DNA of 64,000 nucleotides, from positions 1 through 64,000 of the forward strand of contig JBDHEI010000011.1 in the NCBI GenBank assembly GCA_039591075.1, in the 5' to 3' direction. Source of the stretch: JAOTVV01 sp039591075. GTDB lineage: Bacteria; Gemmatimonadota; Gemmatimonadetes; Gemmatimonadales; GWC2-71-9. The stretch's first letter is position 1; every line of letters begins with the position of its first letter. Under the pieces are notes generated by a model. It did not search any database. It worked only from the letters and a program-made list of their open reading frames with translations, and was not told the origin of the DNA. Positions 1 through 9,749 of the stretch are shown one piece after another. The translations under genes and the position numbers were made by a program.

Positions 1-3000
1 CAGGTGCGTGTGGACGGCGGGCTCGGGCCAGCCACGCCCGTTGGCAACACCGCTGGTGCAATGTACGGCACAGTGGTCGGTACCGACTCGGTTGTCTCCA
101 ACGCCGTCGTGACGACCATCGTGCTCGCCCAGCTCGGGCTCGAAAAGACGCTGATCGGGCCCACGTTGGCGCGAATCGGCGAGCAGGTGTCCTACACGCT
201 CGTGTCGGTCAACCGTTCGAGCACCACGCCGGCCCGCGATGTGGTGCTCTCCGACACCCTGCCACCGGAGCTCGAATATGTGACGGCCACTCCGGGGGCG
301 ACCGTGAATGGCCAGGTGGTGTCGTGGACCTTGGGCGAGGTGGCACCGGGCGACTCCGTCCGCGTGTCGCTCACGGTCCGCGTCTCGAGCCTGGTGCGCG
401 ACACGCTCTCGGTGCGCAATCTCGCTGTGCTGGCGGCGGCCAACGCCCCCACGCAGACCGCCATGTCCGACGGCGTCGACCTCGTGGGACTCCTGCCCAA
501 TCAGCTCTCGCTGGAGAAAACCGCCGACGTACTCGAGGTGGGGTTGGGCGAGACGGCGCCGTACACCCTGGTGCTGGAGAACACTGGGGACAACGCGCTC
601 TCCGGCATCGTGATCGTTGACACGTTGCCGCTGGGTGGCCGCTACGCGGAGGGCAGCGCGATCGGGGCCGACTCGGTGCAGGTGGGTGGGCGGGTGGTCA
701 CGTTCTTCGTGGCGGGGCCGCTGGCGCCGGGTGCCACGCACACGGTCCGTTACACGATGGCTGTCGTGTCGGCCGAGACGCCGGTGCTGGAGAACCGGGC
801 CGTGGCGGCCGCCGAGGGCGGGTTCGTCGTGACGAGCATGCAGGTAGCCTGGGTCCGCGTGCGGCGCAGCTGGCCCATGGAGACGCGCGCGGTGATCGGC
901 AAGGCGTGGCTCGACGTGAACGACGACGGTCGCCAGGGCGCCGGCGAGCTTGGGGTGGCCGGCCTCGACGTGTGGACCGACGACGGCGAGGTGGCGACCA
1001 CCGATGGCGACGGGAAGTTCTCGTTCCGGAACGTGCGGCCCGGTGGCCATGCTTTCAGAATCGATCCCACCACGGTGCCGGTCGGCTACCGCATCGCGGC
1101 GTCGGATCGGATCGTGCCGGTGGACGCAGACGGCTGGACCACCCCGAACGTGCAGTTCCGGCTCGTGCCCACCACCGGTCGTGTGGAGAGCGCGCGCATC
1201 CCGATACCGTGGACGGTCGCCGCACGGCGCATTCGCCCGCCGGCAGACAGCGCCCCCCCGACCCTCGCGGTGACGGCGCAGATGACCCACTCCGTCGAGT
1301 CGCCGGAGGCGACGTCACCCTCGGTCCCGGTGGCCGTCCTGCCCGTGACCTTCACAGTCGGGTCGGCGGTGCTCACGTCGGAATCCCACGCAGTGCTCGT
1401 CGACGTGGCGGGACTGCTGGCAGCGAGCCCGGAAGTCGAAGTCGAGATCGCCGGCCACACCAGCTCGACCGGGCCGCGCCTGTTGAACCTGCGGCTGTCG
1501 CTCGAGCGGGCAACATCCGTAACCGACTACCTCATCGCGAGTGGCATCGACCGCTCACGCGTGCGCGTCGAGGCTTACGGGCCCGACAGACCGGTGGCGA
1601 GCAACGACACACCCGAGGGCCGGGCCCGGAACCGACGCGTCGAAATGAACTTGGTGCGGGGAACCAACGCGGCCGCCGCGGCCACGTTCGTGCGCGGCCT
1701 CGCAAGAGCGGGGCTCGCCGACAGCGCGCTCGTTCCGTCCGCTCCGCCGGCGCCGCGCCCGCCCGTCACCGAATATGCCGTGACGATTGCAAACCCGACT
1801 GACCGGCCCCTCAACGGCCTGTCGCTGCGATTCGAAACGCCCCCCGACTCGGCGACCCTCGCGATCGGGGGCGTGCCGGTGCACGTCAACCCCGCAACGA
1901 TGGCGCTCCCGCCCATTGCCCCTGGTGCGAGCGTTGTGCTCACGGTGTGGGCGACCGCGAGCGCCGATTCGACCTGGGTCGCATTGCAGGCACCCGGCCA
2001 CGCGGGCCAGCGGATGGCCGTGAGGGTGGCTGACCTGCCCGTCCCAACCGAAGGCACGATTGAGGTCGCCGGCGAAACGGCCGATCTCCCTAACCCGGCG
2101 CTGGTGGGAGCCGGTCGCGCCGTAACGTTGTCGGTCGCGCCATCGACCGGCGGGTGGCCTGAACTCACCCTGCCGCTGCCAGACGGGTGGGAGCCGGTAC
2201 CCGGCAGTACCCGGCTCGCAGGTGTGCCCACGCCCGATCCTGCCGAGCGGGCCGACTCCAGCGGTGGGACCGTGCTGGTTTGGGACTTCGGGAAGCGTCC
2301 GATGGGTCCGATCACGTTCGAGGTGCGCCCGGCGGCGCACGCGACGCCGGAGGCGTCCGTGGCCATCGCCGCGCTCCGGAGCGACACGGATCGCTTGGAG
2401 GATCGTCGGACTGCCTTTCTGTTCGGGCCGTCGGTCGAGATCTTCGGGCTCCAGGACGGGACGGTCACTGCCCGCGATCGCGTGTTCATTGGTGTGAAGG
2501 GCGAGGCTGGACAGCCGGTCACCCTGTACGACGGTGACTCGGTGCTTGCGCGCGGCAATATCCGGATCGACGGCATTCACGACTTCGTCGCCGTTCCGCT
2601 CGCCCCGGGTCCGCACGTGCTGCGCGTGGCCATGCGTAACACCTGGAGTCAGGAGCGGTGGGACAGCATTTCGGTACACGTGAGCGACGTGCCCGCCAGC
2701 CTGGTGGGTTCGACAGGCACGCTCACGCTACGGGCGGATGGCCAGAGCATCGAGACCGTCCGGGTCCGGATGCTCGATCGCTGGGGCCTGCCCGTCGTGT
2801 TCCCGACGCAGGCCACCGTGACGGTGGACGGCGCCGAGGCGGTGGGGAGCGACACCGACCCCTCGTCGGTCGGGCTGCAACATCGGACCGACTCGCTCGG
2901 CTGGCTCACCGTCCGGATCAAGCCGGGGCACGAGGTGCGTCGCGGCAGGCTCGCGCTGCAGACTGGCGACGTAACCCACGAGCGCCCACTCGAAACGCTG

Positions 3001-5457
3001 CCCGCCACGCGTGCGCTGATGGTGACGGGTGTGGGCCGAGTGGGCGTGGGCGCCAGTCCCGATGCCTTCGGTGCCATCACGGCCCGCGGCCGTCTCGATG
3101 ACCGCACGTCGGTGGTCGTGAGCGTCGACTCCCGGCGCCTCGATGCCGATCGCGAAACCTTCGGCCGCGACTTCGACCCCCTGGATGAGGCCCAGTACCC
3201 CATCCTCGGCGATGCCAGCAGCGTGCGCACGGTCAGCGCGTCGCAACACGCCGTGGCCGCCCGCATCGAGCGCGGCTTCGACTGGCTCGCCGTTGGTGAT
3301 GTGTCGACGGGTGATTTCGCCGAGGGACTGAGCCTCGCCGCCTATCGGCGGGCCCTGTCCGGAGGCATGGCGCGGATTGCCACGGGGCCCGTCTCCTGGC
3401 GCGCGTTTGCCAGCGTTACCAGTCAGAGTCTGGAACAGGAACAGATCCGTGGCGCCGGCATCTCGGGTCCGTACTCACTGGGCGGCGCGGCGATCCCCGG
3501 CACCGAGCAGATCGTGGTCGAGATGCGCGATCGCGAGAACCCGCAACGCGTGCTCACTCGACAGGTGCTGGTCCGCTTCATCGACTACCAGATCGACTAT
3601 CAGGCGGGAACGCTCCTGTTCAAGCGACCTGTGCCGGCCGCGGACGCGGCCGACAACCCCGTGTTCCTGATGGTGACCTACGAGGGGCGCGGCGGAGGAG
3701 ACCAGCGTCTCGTGGGTGGCGTCCGCGCCAGCCTCGACGCGGTGGGTTGGTCGGGGCTCCACGTCGATTCGCTGCGGCTGGGCGTCACTGCGATCCATGC
3801 CGACGAGCCCGGCGGCGCGTTCGACATGACCGGCGTCGACGTGCGACTCCTGCGGTTCGCCGGGTTCGATCTGGGTGGCGAAGTCTCCTACTCGCATGCT
3901 CCGGACTCGAGCGGGTTCGCTACCTCGCTCACTGGCTCGGTCGACCTGTTGGGTGGTGCCGCCAAGCTGTCGGCATCGTGGATGAAGATCGGCGATGGCT
4001 TCGGAAACCCGTCCAACGTCGCGCTCCGCGGCGGCACCGAGGAGTTCAAGGCCGGCGGCACGTTCCAGGTCGGCAGCACGACGCTGCGTGCACAGCACGA
4101 CTTCATGGCCTCCCGGTCACAGGCCGTGAGCCGGCGGCGCACCAGCTTCGGGGCGGTGCAGCCGGTGGGGAAGCGCCTCAGGATCGAGGCGACTCAGACC
4201 CTCGACAGCTTCGAAAACGGCGTCGACGGTGACCGGTCGCAAGCGCTGGAGGGGAAGCTCGTGTGGACACCCCTCGACCGGCTCGAGTTGTGGGCCGAGG
4301 GGCGGCAGCAACTGGGGTCGAGCGGGAGCTTGGTGCGGCCGAATCACATCGGGGCAGGTGCGGGCGTCAACGTCACCGACGATATCCGCGTCGAGTTGCG
4401 GCACCGCCGCGTGCTGCTCCCGGCGGACGAGTCATATGGGGTCACCAACATCGGGCTCACGTCGGACGTCGGCTTAGGCACTCGGGCGTGGGGATCCTAC
4501 CAACTCGCTGGCGGTGCCGGCGCGCAGTACAATGCCGCGATCATCGGGCTCAACAACCGGTTCGCCATCGGTTCGACCTGGACGGTGAACTCGATGTTTG
4601 AGCGCCGGTTCGGGCTGAACAATACGGAGCTGGGCGACCCGGTCCGCGCGCTCCCGTTCCTGCAGGATGAAGAGGACTATTGGTCTGCCGGGCTCGGGGT
4701 GGAGCTGCTGCCGCAGGGCGCCCCATACCGCGTGACCGCACGCGGCGAGTACCGCGACGGCGAGCGGCTGTCGACCCGCCTGTTCACGCTGGCCGGGGAT
4801 CTCTCGTTGAATCGCTCGCTGGCCGTGCTGTCGCGCCAGGAGCTGCTCGCCACCGAGCAGACCCTCACCACCGGAACCGAAACCGGTCGCCGCGTCGCGT
4901 CTCTCTGGGGGGTAGCGTTCCGGCCCATCGGCAGCGACGCGGTGAACGTGCTGACCAAGGTCTCCTGGCTCGACGAGACCAACCCTCGGAACCGCGGCGT
5001 GTTGACCAGTCTGGGTCAGGAGCAGCGCCTGATCGGGGCGGCCGAGGTGATTTGGACACCGACACGCCGCACCGAGCTGGCGGGCCGCTATGCGATCCGC
5101 CGGACCGAGACCGATCGGCTGCACGAGGACGGCGTGACCCAGCGGCTCGAGTCCACCGCTGACTACGTGGGTGCGCGTACCAGCGTGATCATCAACCCGT
5201 TCCTCACCTTCCGGGCGGATGGACGCCTCCTGATCGAGCGCACGAGCGGCAGCACCCGGTGGGACGTGGCGCCGGCATTCGCCGTTGGGCTGCTCGATCT
5301 CGTGGAGGTGGCGGTGGGCTACCGTTTCGGTGACCTACGCGATCCGGACTTTTCGGTACGCGGCGGGCATGGGGCGTTCCTCACACTCGGTACCAAGGTC
5401 ACGGAAGGGTCTATCGCGACCGTGGCCGACTTCTGGCGCTCCCGGTTCGGAAACTGA
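1..5457 (+). CDS. DUF11/SdrD-B/OmpA/beta-barrel giant surface protein (5' partial)
   Basis: The frame is open at the left edge, so the true start lies upstream; about 1,818 codons are visible. Counting from the GTG at base 4, the order is two DUF11-type repeats (about 45-280), an SdrD B-like domain (about 297-385, GKAWLDVNDDG), an OmpA-like domain (about 445-550, ending GRARNRRVEM), further DUF11/Ig-like modules to about 1000, then a long outer-membrane beta-barrel to the end. The IDYQIDYQAGTLLF strand is a motif I associate with large barrel proteins of this type. It probably sits in the outer membrane as a surface or adhesin-like structure. The OmpA domain has Ser487 where peptidoglycan-binding OmpA domains have Asp, while Arg502 is kept. 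Domain calls are firm; the role is unknown. Confidence 0.85.
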   Translation, partial: QVRVDGGLGPATPVGNTAGAMYGTVVGTDSVVSNAVVTTIVLAQLGLEKTLIGPTLARIGEQVSYTLVSVNRSSTTPARDVVLSDTLPPELEYVTATPGATVNGQVVSWTLGEVAPGDSVRVSLTVRVSSLVRDTLSVRNLAVLAAANAPTQTAMSDGVDLVGLLPNQLSLEKTADVLEVGLGETAPYTLVLENTGDNALSGIVIVDTLPLGGRYAEGSAIGADSVQVGGRVVTFFVAGPLAPGATHTVRYTMAVVSAETPVLENRAVAAAEGGFVVTSMQVAWVRVRRSWPMETRAVIGKAWLDVNDDGRQGAGELGVAGLDVWTDDGEVATTDGDGKFSFRNVRPGGHAFRIDPTTVPVGYRIAASDRIVPVDADGWTTPNVQFRLVPTTGRVESARIPIPWTVAARRIRPPADSAPPTLAVTAQMTHSVESPEATSPSVPVAVLPVTFTVGSAVLTSESHAVLVDVAGLLAASPEVEVEIAGHTSSTGPRLLNLRLSLERATSVTDYLIASGIDRSRVRVEAYGPDRPVASNDTPEGRARNRRVEMNLVRGTNAAAAATFVRGLARAGLADSALVPSAPPAPRPPVTEYAVTIANPTDRPLNGLSLRFETPPDSATLAIGGVPVHVNPATMALPPIAPGASVVLTVWATASADSTWVALQAPGHAGQRMAVRVADLPVPTEGTIEVAGETADLPNPALVGAGRAVTLSVAPSTGGWPELTLPLPDGWEPVPGSTRLAGVPTPDPAERADSSGGTVLVWDFGKRPMGPITFEVRPAAHATPEASVAIAALRSDTDRLEDRRTAFLFGPSVEIFGLQDGTVTARDRVFIGVKGEAGQPVTLYDGDSVLARGNIRIDGIHDFVAVPLAPGPHVLRVAMRNTWSQERWDSISVHVSDVPASLVGSTGTLTLRADGQSIETVRVRMLDRWGLPVVFPTQATVTVDGAEAVGSDTDPSSVGLQHRTDSLGWLTVRIKPGHEVRRGRLALQTGDVTHERPLETLPATRALMVTGVGRVGVGASPDAFGAITARGRLDDRTSVVVSVDSRRLDADRETFGRDFDPLDEAQYPILGDASSVRTVSASQHAVAARIERGFDWLAVGDVSTGDFAEGLSLAAYRRALSGGMARIATGPVSWRAFASVTSQSLEQEQIRGAGISGPYSLGGAAIPGTEQIVVEMRDRENPQRVLTRQVLVRFIDYQIDYQAGTLLFKRPVPAADAADNPVFLMVTYEGRGGGDQRLVGGVRASLDAVGWSGLHVDSLRLGVTAIHADEPGGAFDMTGVDVRLLRFAGFDLGGEVSYSHAPDSSGFATSLTGSVDLLGGAAKLSASWMKIGDGFGNPSNVALRGGTEEFKAGGTFQVGSTTLRAQHDFMASRSQAVSRRRTSFGAVQPVGKRLRIEATQTLDSFENGVDGDRSQALEGKLVWTPLDRLELWAEGRQQLGSSGSLVRPNHIGAGAGVNVTDDIRVELRHRRVLLPADESYGVTNIGLTSDVGLGTRAWGSYQLAGGAGAQYNAAIIGLNNRFAIGSTWTVNSMFERRFGLNNTELGDPVRALPFLQDEEDYWSAGLGVELLPQGAPYRVTARGEYRDGERLSTRLFTLAGDLSLNRSLAVLSRQELLATEQTLTTGTETGRRVASLWGVAFRPIGSDAVNVLTKVSWLDETNPRNRGVLTSLGQEQRLIGAAEVIWTPTRRTELAGRYAIRRTETDRLHEDGVTQRLESTADYVGARTSVIINPFLTFRADGRLLIERTSGSTRWDVAPAFAVGLLDLVEVAVGYRFGDLRDPDFSVRGGHGAFLTLGTKVTEGSIATVADFWRSRFGN

Positions 5458-5541
5458 TATTACACGTCGCGCCGTCGCCCAGTGCTCGCAGCTGGGGCCG
5501 TCGCTTGAGGGCCGAACCGCAGCCGAAGGAGTGACCGAGCC

Positions 5542-5979
5542 ATGACGCAGATCAACATGCAGCGCGTTGCGCTGGGGGCCCTGGCGGCCGGGGCAGTGAT
5601 CTTCGTGGCCGAGGGGATCCTGAGCCAGTTCTACATGGGCCCGATGCAGGCGTCGCTCGAGGCCCACGACCTGTCCATGGACGTCACGGTGAGCGGCTTC
5701 GTGCTGGCCGCGCTGGTCTCGCTGCTCATCGGGTTCGCGCTGGTCTGGTTCTATGCCGCGGCGCGGCCGCGGTTCGGTCCCGGACCCAAGGCCGCCGCAC
5801 TCGTGAGCGTCGTATTGTGGCTGGGCGGCTACGTGCCGGCGGTGCTGGGCTACAAGATGATGGGGATGTTCACCGACTGGCTGCTCGTGTTCTGGGCGCT
5901 CACGGGGCTCGCCGAGGTGATCGTGGCCACGATGGTCGGTGGCTGGCTCTACAAGGAGAGCGAGTCGGGGGCGGTGTAG
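5542..5979 (+). CDS. Small four-helix integral membrane protein
   Basis: A 145-residue protein with four clear hydrophobic segments (about 8-30, 50-72, 83-104, 111-136) and short polar loops, so an inner-membrane protein. The ATG follows a GAAGGAG Shine-Dalgarno-like stretch 84 bp after the giant surface gene. No catalytic motif is visible and the family was not recognised with certainty; small DUF-type four-helix proteins of this shape are common. Function unknown. Confidence 0.75.
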   Translation: MTQINMQRVALGALAAGAVIFVAEGILSQFYMGPMQASLEAHDLSMDVTVSGFVLAALVSLLIGFALVWFYAAARPRFGPGPKAAALVSVVLWLGGYVPAVLGYKMMGMFTDWLLVFWALTGLAEVIVATMVGGWLYKESESGAV

Positions 5980-6047
5980 TCCGGGTTCATTGCCTCTGAC
6001 GGCAATCGGCATTACGGTGCGTCCGACCTGTTGCCCGGAGGGGACGC

Positions 6048-6812
6048 ATGCTCAGTAGCATCCGCGCGATCATCACGCTCAAGACGGCGCTGGTGACGGC
6101 GCTGGCCGTCCTGGCCACATATCTCGCGACACGGTACAACCTCGCGGCGGATTTCCCGCTCACGCTTGTGGGGATCGCGGTGGTCTTCCCCCTGGTGTTC
6201 TCCATCAGCGGAGCCTATAAGCGTCGCGAGGTGGCCCTTGGCCAATATGGATCGATCAAGGGACATGGTCGCGCCATCTACTTCGCGGCCCGTGACCGGA
6301 TGGAGCCGGATCCGGAGACGTTGGCGCGAGCTCGGCAGTTGCTGTTCGAGCTCCTGGACGCGTGTCGCGATCTATTCCGGACGCCCGTGAAACGGATGGC
6401 GCCGCAAGAAGAGCGCGTGTATCAGTCCTTTTCGGATCTATCGGGGTTTGTCAAGAGCTTCCGGACGAAGGGCCTGGCCAGTGGCGAGGTGTCGCGCTGC
6501 AACCAGTATCTGAGCAAGATGCTGATCGCCTTCGAGAACGTGAAGCATATCTACCAGTATCGAACGCCACGCACCCTACGGGCGTACAGCGCCCTGTTCA
6601 TCTATCTTCTGCCGATCGTCTACCCGCCATACTTTGCGGAGATCGCGAGGGATTTCGCTGCGGGACTCACCTACGTCATGCCGGTGCTGTTCACGGTGGT
6701 GCTCGTGAGCCTCGAGAACATCCAGGAGCACCTCGAGAATCCGTTCGACCAGATCGGGGAGGACGACGTGATGATCAACGCCGAGAAGTTCATCGAGCGG
6801 CTGAGCGCGTAG
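6048..6812 (+). CDS. Bestrophin-like membrane channel family protein
   Basis: A 254-residue protein with two N-terminal transmembrane segments (about 7-27 and 36-56), a long helical middle part, and two more segments (about 182-203 and 207-225). Near the C-terminus it has ENPFDQIGEDD (230-240), which matches the conserved ENPF-acidic signature of bestrophin/UPF0187 anion channels, and YRTPRTLRAY around 171-180 resembles the family's RxPxxxxY stretch. The ATG follows GGAGGGG. It probably forms an oligomeric chloride-type channel; selectivity cannot be read from sequence. The next gene begins a few bases after the stop, suggesting co-transcription. Confidence 0.7.
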   Translation: MLSSIRAIITLKTALVTALAVLATYLATRYNLAADFPLTLVGIAVVFPLVFSISGAYKRREVALGQYGSIKGHGRAIYFAARDRMEPDPETLARARQLLFELLDACRDLFRTPVKRMAPQEERVYQSFSDLSGFVKSFRTKGLASGEVSRCNQYLSKMLIAFENVKHIYQYRTPRTLRAYSALFIYLLPIVYPPYFAEIARDFAAGLTYVMPVLFTVVLVSLENIQEHLENPFDQIGEDDVMINAEKFIERLSA

Positions 6813-6828
6813 GGTGGCGTCACACACC

Positions 6829-7884
6829 ATGCAGACCCTGATCGAGCAGTGGAGCGGCGAAGCGGTCGTCGCGAGGTACGATCGGGAGACCGAGACCTGG
6901 GTCTTCATAGCCATTCACGACACGACCCTGGGTCCCGCCATGGGCGGGTGTCGTGTCTGGCGGTATCCAACGCCGGCCGATGGTCTCCGTGATGCGATGC
7001 GTCTCGCCGAGGGTATGACACACAAGTGGGCGGTGATCGGGTTCGACCTCGGTGGTGGGAAGAGCGTGCTTGCCGTGCCGCATCCGTTGGAAGGCGACGC
7101 ACGACGGGGGGTGCTGCGGCGGTTCGGCCGGCTCGTCGCGTCGCTCCGCGGCGCCTACCAATGCGGACCCGATCTTGGGACCACCCCTGACGACATGGCC
7201 GTGATCGGCGAAGAGACCGAGTACGTGCACGGCTACGATCGCGTACACGGCCAGCCCGTCGATCCCGGACCGTTTACGGCGCTCGGCGTATTCGTGGGGA
7301 TGCGCGCTGCGCTGCAGCAGTCGTTCGGGTCCTTAGAGTTTGCCGGGAAGACGGTGCTGGTGCAGGGGATCGGTGACGTCGGCGTGCCGTTGGCACGTCA
7401 CGTGGCCGAGGCCGGAGCCACGGTCGTACTGAGCGACACCGAGCACGACCGGGCGGCGCGGCTCGCCAAAGAGCTCGGCGCACGCACGGTGCCAGCTGGC
7501 CAAGTCTCCACCACGCCGTGTGACGTGTATGCTCCCTGCGCCGTCGGGGGCATACTCAATGCGACCACGATCCCGCTTCTCGGCTGCCGCATCGTGGCGG
7601 GGTCGGCCAACAACCAACTGGCGGATCCGGACGGCGCCGACCGGATGCACCGGCGGGGGATTCTCTACGCCCCGGACTACGTGATTAATGCGGGTGGGGC
7701 AACCGCACTGCCGCTGCTCGGGCGAGGGCAAGCAGCTGAGGAGGTTCTGGACCGCATTCGAACGTTCGAGCGGACGCTCTCGCAGATCTTTTCCGAGGCG
7801 GCGGCGAACGACGAGTCGCCATATCACACCGCGCGACGCCGCGTGGACCGGGTGCTGACGGCAAGGAGGCATCGCAGCGTCTGA
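6829..7884 (+). CDS. Glu/Leu/Phe/Val dehydrogenase (leucine dehydrogenase type)
   Basis: An NAD-dependent amino acid dehydrogenase of the leucine/phenylalanine/valine branch, catalysing oxidative deamination of branched-chain or related amino acids to 2-oxo acids. The substrate half has the family stretch GPAMGGCRVW, the two conserved lysines (GMTHK and GGGKSV), and the later Rossmann half has a GIGDVG dinucleotide loop. The length of 351 residues fits the family. I chose the ATG at 6829 behind AGGGTGG; a GTG at 6814 in frame is the alternative. It sits 16 bp behind the bestrophin-like gene. Leucine versus phenylalanine or valine preference cannot be settled here. Confidence 0.88.
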   Translation: MQTLIEQWSGEAVVARYDRETETWVFIAIHDTTLGPAMGGCRVWRYPTPADGLRDAMRLAEGMTHKWAVIGFDLGGGKSVLAVPHPLEGDARRGVLRRFGRLVASLRGAYQCGPDLGTTPDDMAVIGEETEYVHGYDRVHGQPVDPGPFTALGVFVGMRAALQQSFGSLEFAGKTVLVQGIGDVGVPLARHVAEAGATVVLSDTEHDRAARLAKELGARTVPAGQVSTTPCDVYAPCAVGGILNATTIPLLGCRIVAGSANNQLADPDGADRMHRRGILYAPDYVINAGGATALPLLGRGQAAEEVLDRIRTFERTLSQIFSEAAANDESPYHTARRRVDRVLTARRHRSV

Positions 7885-7910
7885 CCGGAGTCGAGGCGGC
7901 GGAGCGGCGC

Positions 7911-8618
7911 CTAACGCCCCTCCAATCGCCACCGCGCGCCGAGAAAGAGATCGTACAGCGTCCGCGATGCCGTCGGCTGTCCGAAATCGCCATACACCGC
8001 GCCCTCTTGGTAGTGGTTCCGGAGCACCCCGATCTCGGCGGTGAGCCGGCCGAAGCTGTTCCACGTGGCCCCCGCGACCAGCGCAACCATCGACTGACCG
8101 CTTTCCTGGTACCGCGTGACGGCCGGGTCGTCCCCCGCTGGGCCGCCTGAGAAGATGAGGGACAGGCCGCCATACGGCTCCCAACTTCCGAGGTCGCGAC
8201 CGTACCGCACGCCCACGTTGGCCGGGATCATCCACGCACCCTGTGCAATGAACGCCAGGTGGTGTGGTCCGTCCGCCGGCAGCATGGCAAACCTGAGGTA
8301 CGGCCAGAGGACAATCATACGCGGGTCCTCGCCGAAGCGTGTGAAGGCGTCAGCGCCGAGGCTGGCGAAGCCCTCCTCGAGGTAGATGCCCATCGGGAGG
8401 CCAAGCTCCACGCGATTGCCGAACGCGAACGACGGGGCCACGTACGCGACGTAATCGGGCCCCTGGGGCTCCCCGTTCCGGACCCGATCGCCGAGCACGG
8501 TGACGCCGACGTCGACGTGCAGGCCCGGATCGATGCGGGCGGTGTGGAGGGTCGGGAAGCAGGCGCCCACGGCCATAGTCACGCCCAGAATCAGTGCCGA
8601 CGTCCACCCTCGCCGCAC
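7911..8618 (-). CDS. Putative outer-membrane lipoprotein, barrel-like
   Basis: A 235-residue protein starting at a GTG preceded by GGAGG. The N-terminus is a lipoprotein signal with lipobox VGAC (Cys20). The rest alternates hydrophobic and polar residues with many Gly and aromatic residues and ends in an aromatic-rich strand (LFLGARWRLEG), as in small outer-membrane barrels. It is convergent with the dehydrogenase gene. No specific family recognised; role unknown. Confidence 0.7.
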   Translation of the reverse strand: MRRGWTSALILGVTMAVGACFPTLHTARIDPGLHVDVGVTVLGDRVRNGEPQGPDYVAYVAPSFAFGNRVELGLPMGIYLEEGFASLGADAFTRFGEDPRMIVLWPYLRFAMLPADGPHHLAFIAQGAWMIPANVGVRYGRDLGSWEPYGGLSLIFSGGPAGDDPAVTRYQESGQSMVALVAGATWNSFGRLTAEIGVLRNHYQEGAVYGDFGQPTASRTLYDLFLGARWRLEGR

Positions 8619-8726
8619 GCCACGCCTCCATCCAGGTCTACGGGTATCCTAATGTGCTCCCGTGACCGGACCGTGTCCCCTCCGTGACCCACGGGGCCGC
8701 CGCGCCCCGTACGAGGCCCGACGCCG

Positions 8727-9749
8727 TCAGTCCTCGTCCGGTGGAGCCGTCTCCTTCCCCTCGTCCCGGGTCTCCCCCCCGGTCTTCAGGAGTCCGGCAC
8801 CCCCCGCGAGCCCCGCGAGACCCAGGATGTTTGGTGTATTGAGTGAGTCCGCGAGTCCGGACGGCACCACCATGAGCGATCCGCGCTTCACGATGCTCTC
8901 GTAGAGCATGTTCATCGCTCGCAGGTTGAGCGCCACAGGGTTCTGGCTGTAGCTCTCCGCGGCCTCGACGAACTTCGAGGCGATCTGCGTCTCCGCCGTG
9001 CCGAGGATGATCCGCGCCTGGCGCTCGCGTTCGGCCTGGGCCTGCCGCGACATCGCCTCTTCCAGTGCCTTCGGGATGATCACGTCGCGAATCTCGACCG
9101 ACTGCACCTGGATGCCCCAGTCGTGCATCTTCTCGTCCAGAATCTGCTGCAGTCCGCGTCCCAGCTCCTTGCGCGACTGGATCAACTCCGCGAGGTCGTG
9201 CTTCCCGATCGCGTCGCGGAGCGCGGTCTGGGCCGCGAGCACCACCGCCTGCTGGTATTCCTGCACCTCGAGCGCGGCGCGCTCGGCATCGTAGACGATC
9301 CAAAACGCGATCGCGTCGACGTTCACGGGCACGGTGTCCTTGGTGAGGCACGACTCGGCGCCGAAGTCGGTGGTGCGGATTCGCTGATCGATGTGATAGG
9401 TGACGCGATCGATCACCGGAATGACGTAGAACAGCCCGGGTCCGCGGAGCCCGCGATACTTGCCGAGCCGCAGCACCACCGCCTTCTCCCATTGGTCGGC
9501 GAACTTGATGGACGAACCCACGAACGCGCCCGACAAAGCGGCGATGCCGCCGACGACGAGTGCGCCAACCGGTGGCGTCAGCAGCGAGAACAGGGCCCCG
9601 ATCCCTATGACGCTGGCGGCCGTGACGAAGCCGCCAAGCATGGCGGCCGGGGGATACCGTGTGTCGGTGGGCGAGGTCATGCTGGGCCTCCCGGTATACC
9701 GTCTTGGTGCGGGTGTCTTCGCGCGCACCGGCAGGAACTCGTTGATCAT
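8727..9749 (-). CDS. SPFH/Band 7 stomatin-like (slipin) membrane protein
   Basis: A 340-residue protein with N-terminal hydrophobic segments (about 36-80) followed by a Band 7/SPFH domain with stomatin-type stretches (RLGKYRGLRGPGLFYVIPVID; RIRTTDF; VNVDAIAFW; DVIIPKALEEAM) and a helical QAEAERERQAR-type coiled region. Stomatins scaffold membrane microdomains and often act with a protease partner; no NfeD gene is adjacent. The ATG at 9749 overlaps the upstream regulator's stop as ATGA and has GGGAGGCGGA in front, so the two genes are translationally coupled. A later ATG (9680) is possible but has less support. Confidence 0.88.
   Translation of the reverse strand: MINEFLPVRAKTPAPRRYTGRPSMTSPTDTRYPPAAMLGGFVTAASVIGIGALFSLLTPPVGALVVGGIAALSGAFVGSSIKFADQWEKAVVLRLGKYRGLRGPGLFYVIPVIDRVTYHIDQRIRTTDFGAESCLTKDTVPVNVDAIAFWIVYDAERAALEVQEYQQAVVLAAQTALRDAIGKHDLAELIQSRKELGRGLQQILDEKMHDWGIQVQSVEIRDVIIPKALEEAMSRQAQAERERQARIILGTAETQIASKFVEAAESYSQNPVALNLRAMNMLYESIVKRGSLMVVPSGLADSLNTPNILGLAGLAGGAGLLKTGGETRDEGKETAPPDED

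Noticed and set aside
1555..2679. Long minus-strand open frame within the surface protein gene
   Set aside because: Arginine- and glycine-rich antisense shadow caused by high GC; no domain and the plus strand is clearly coding.
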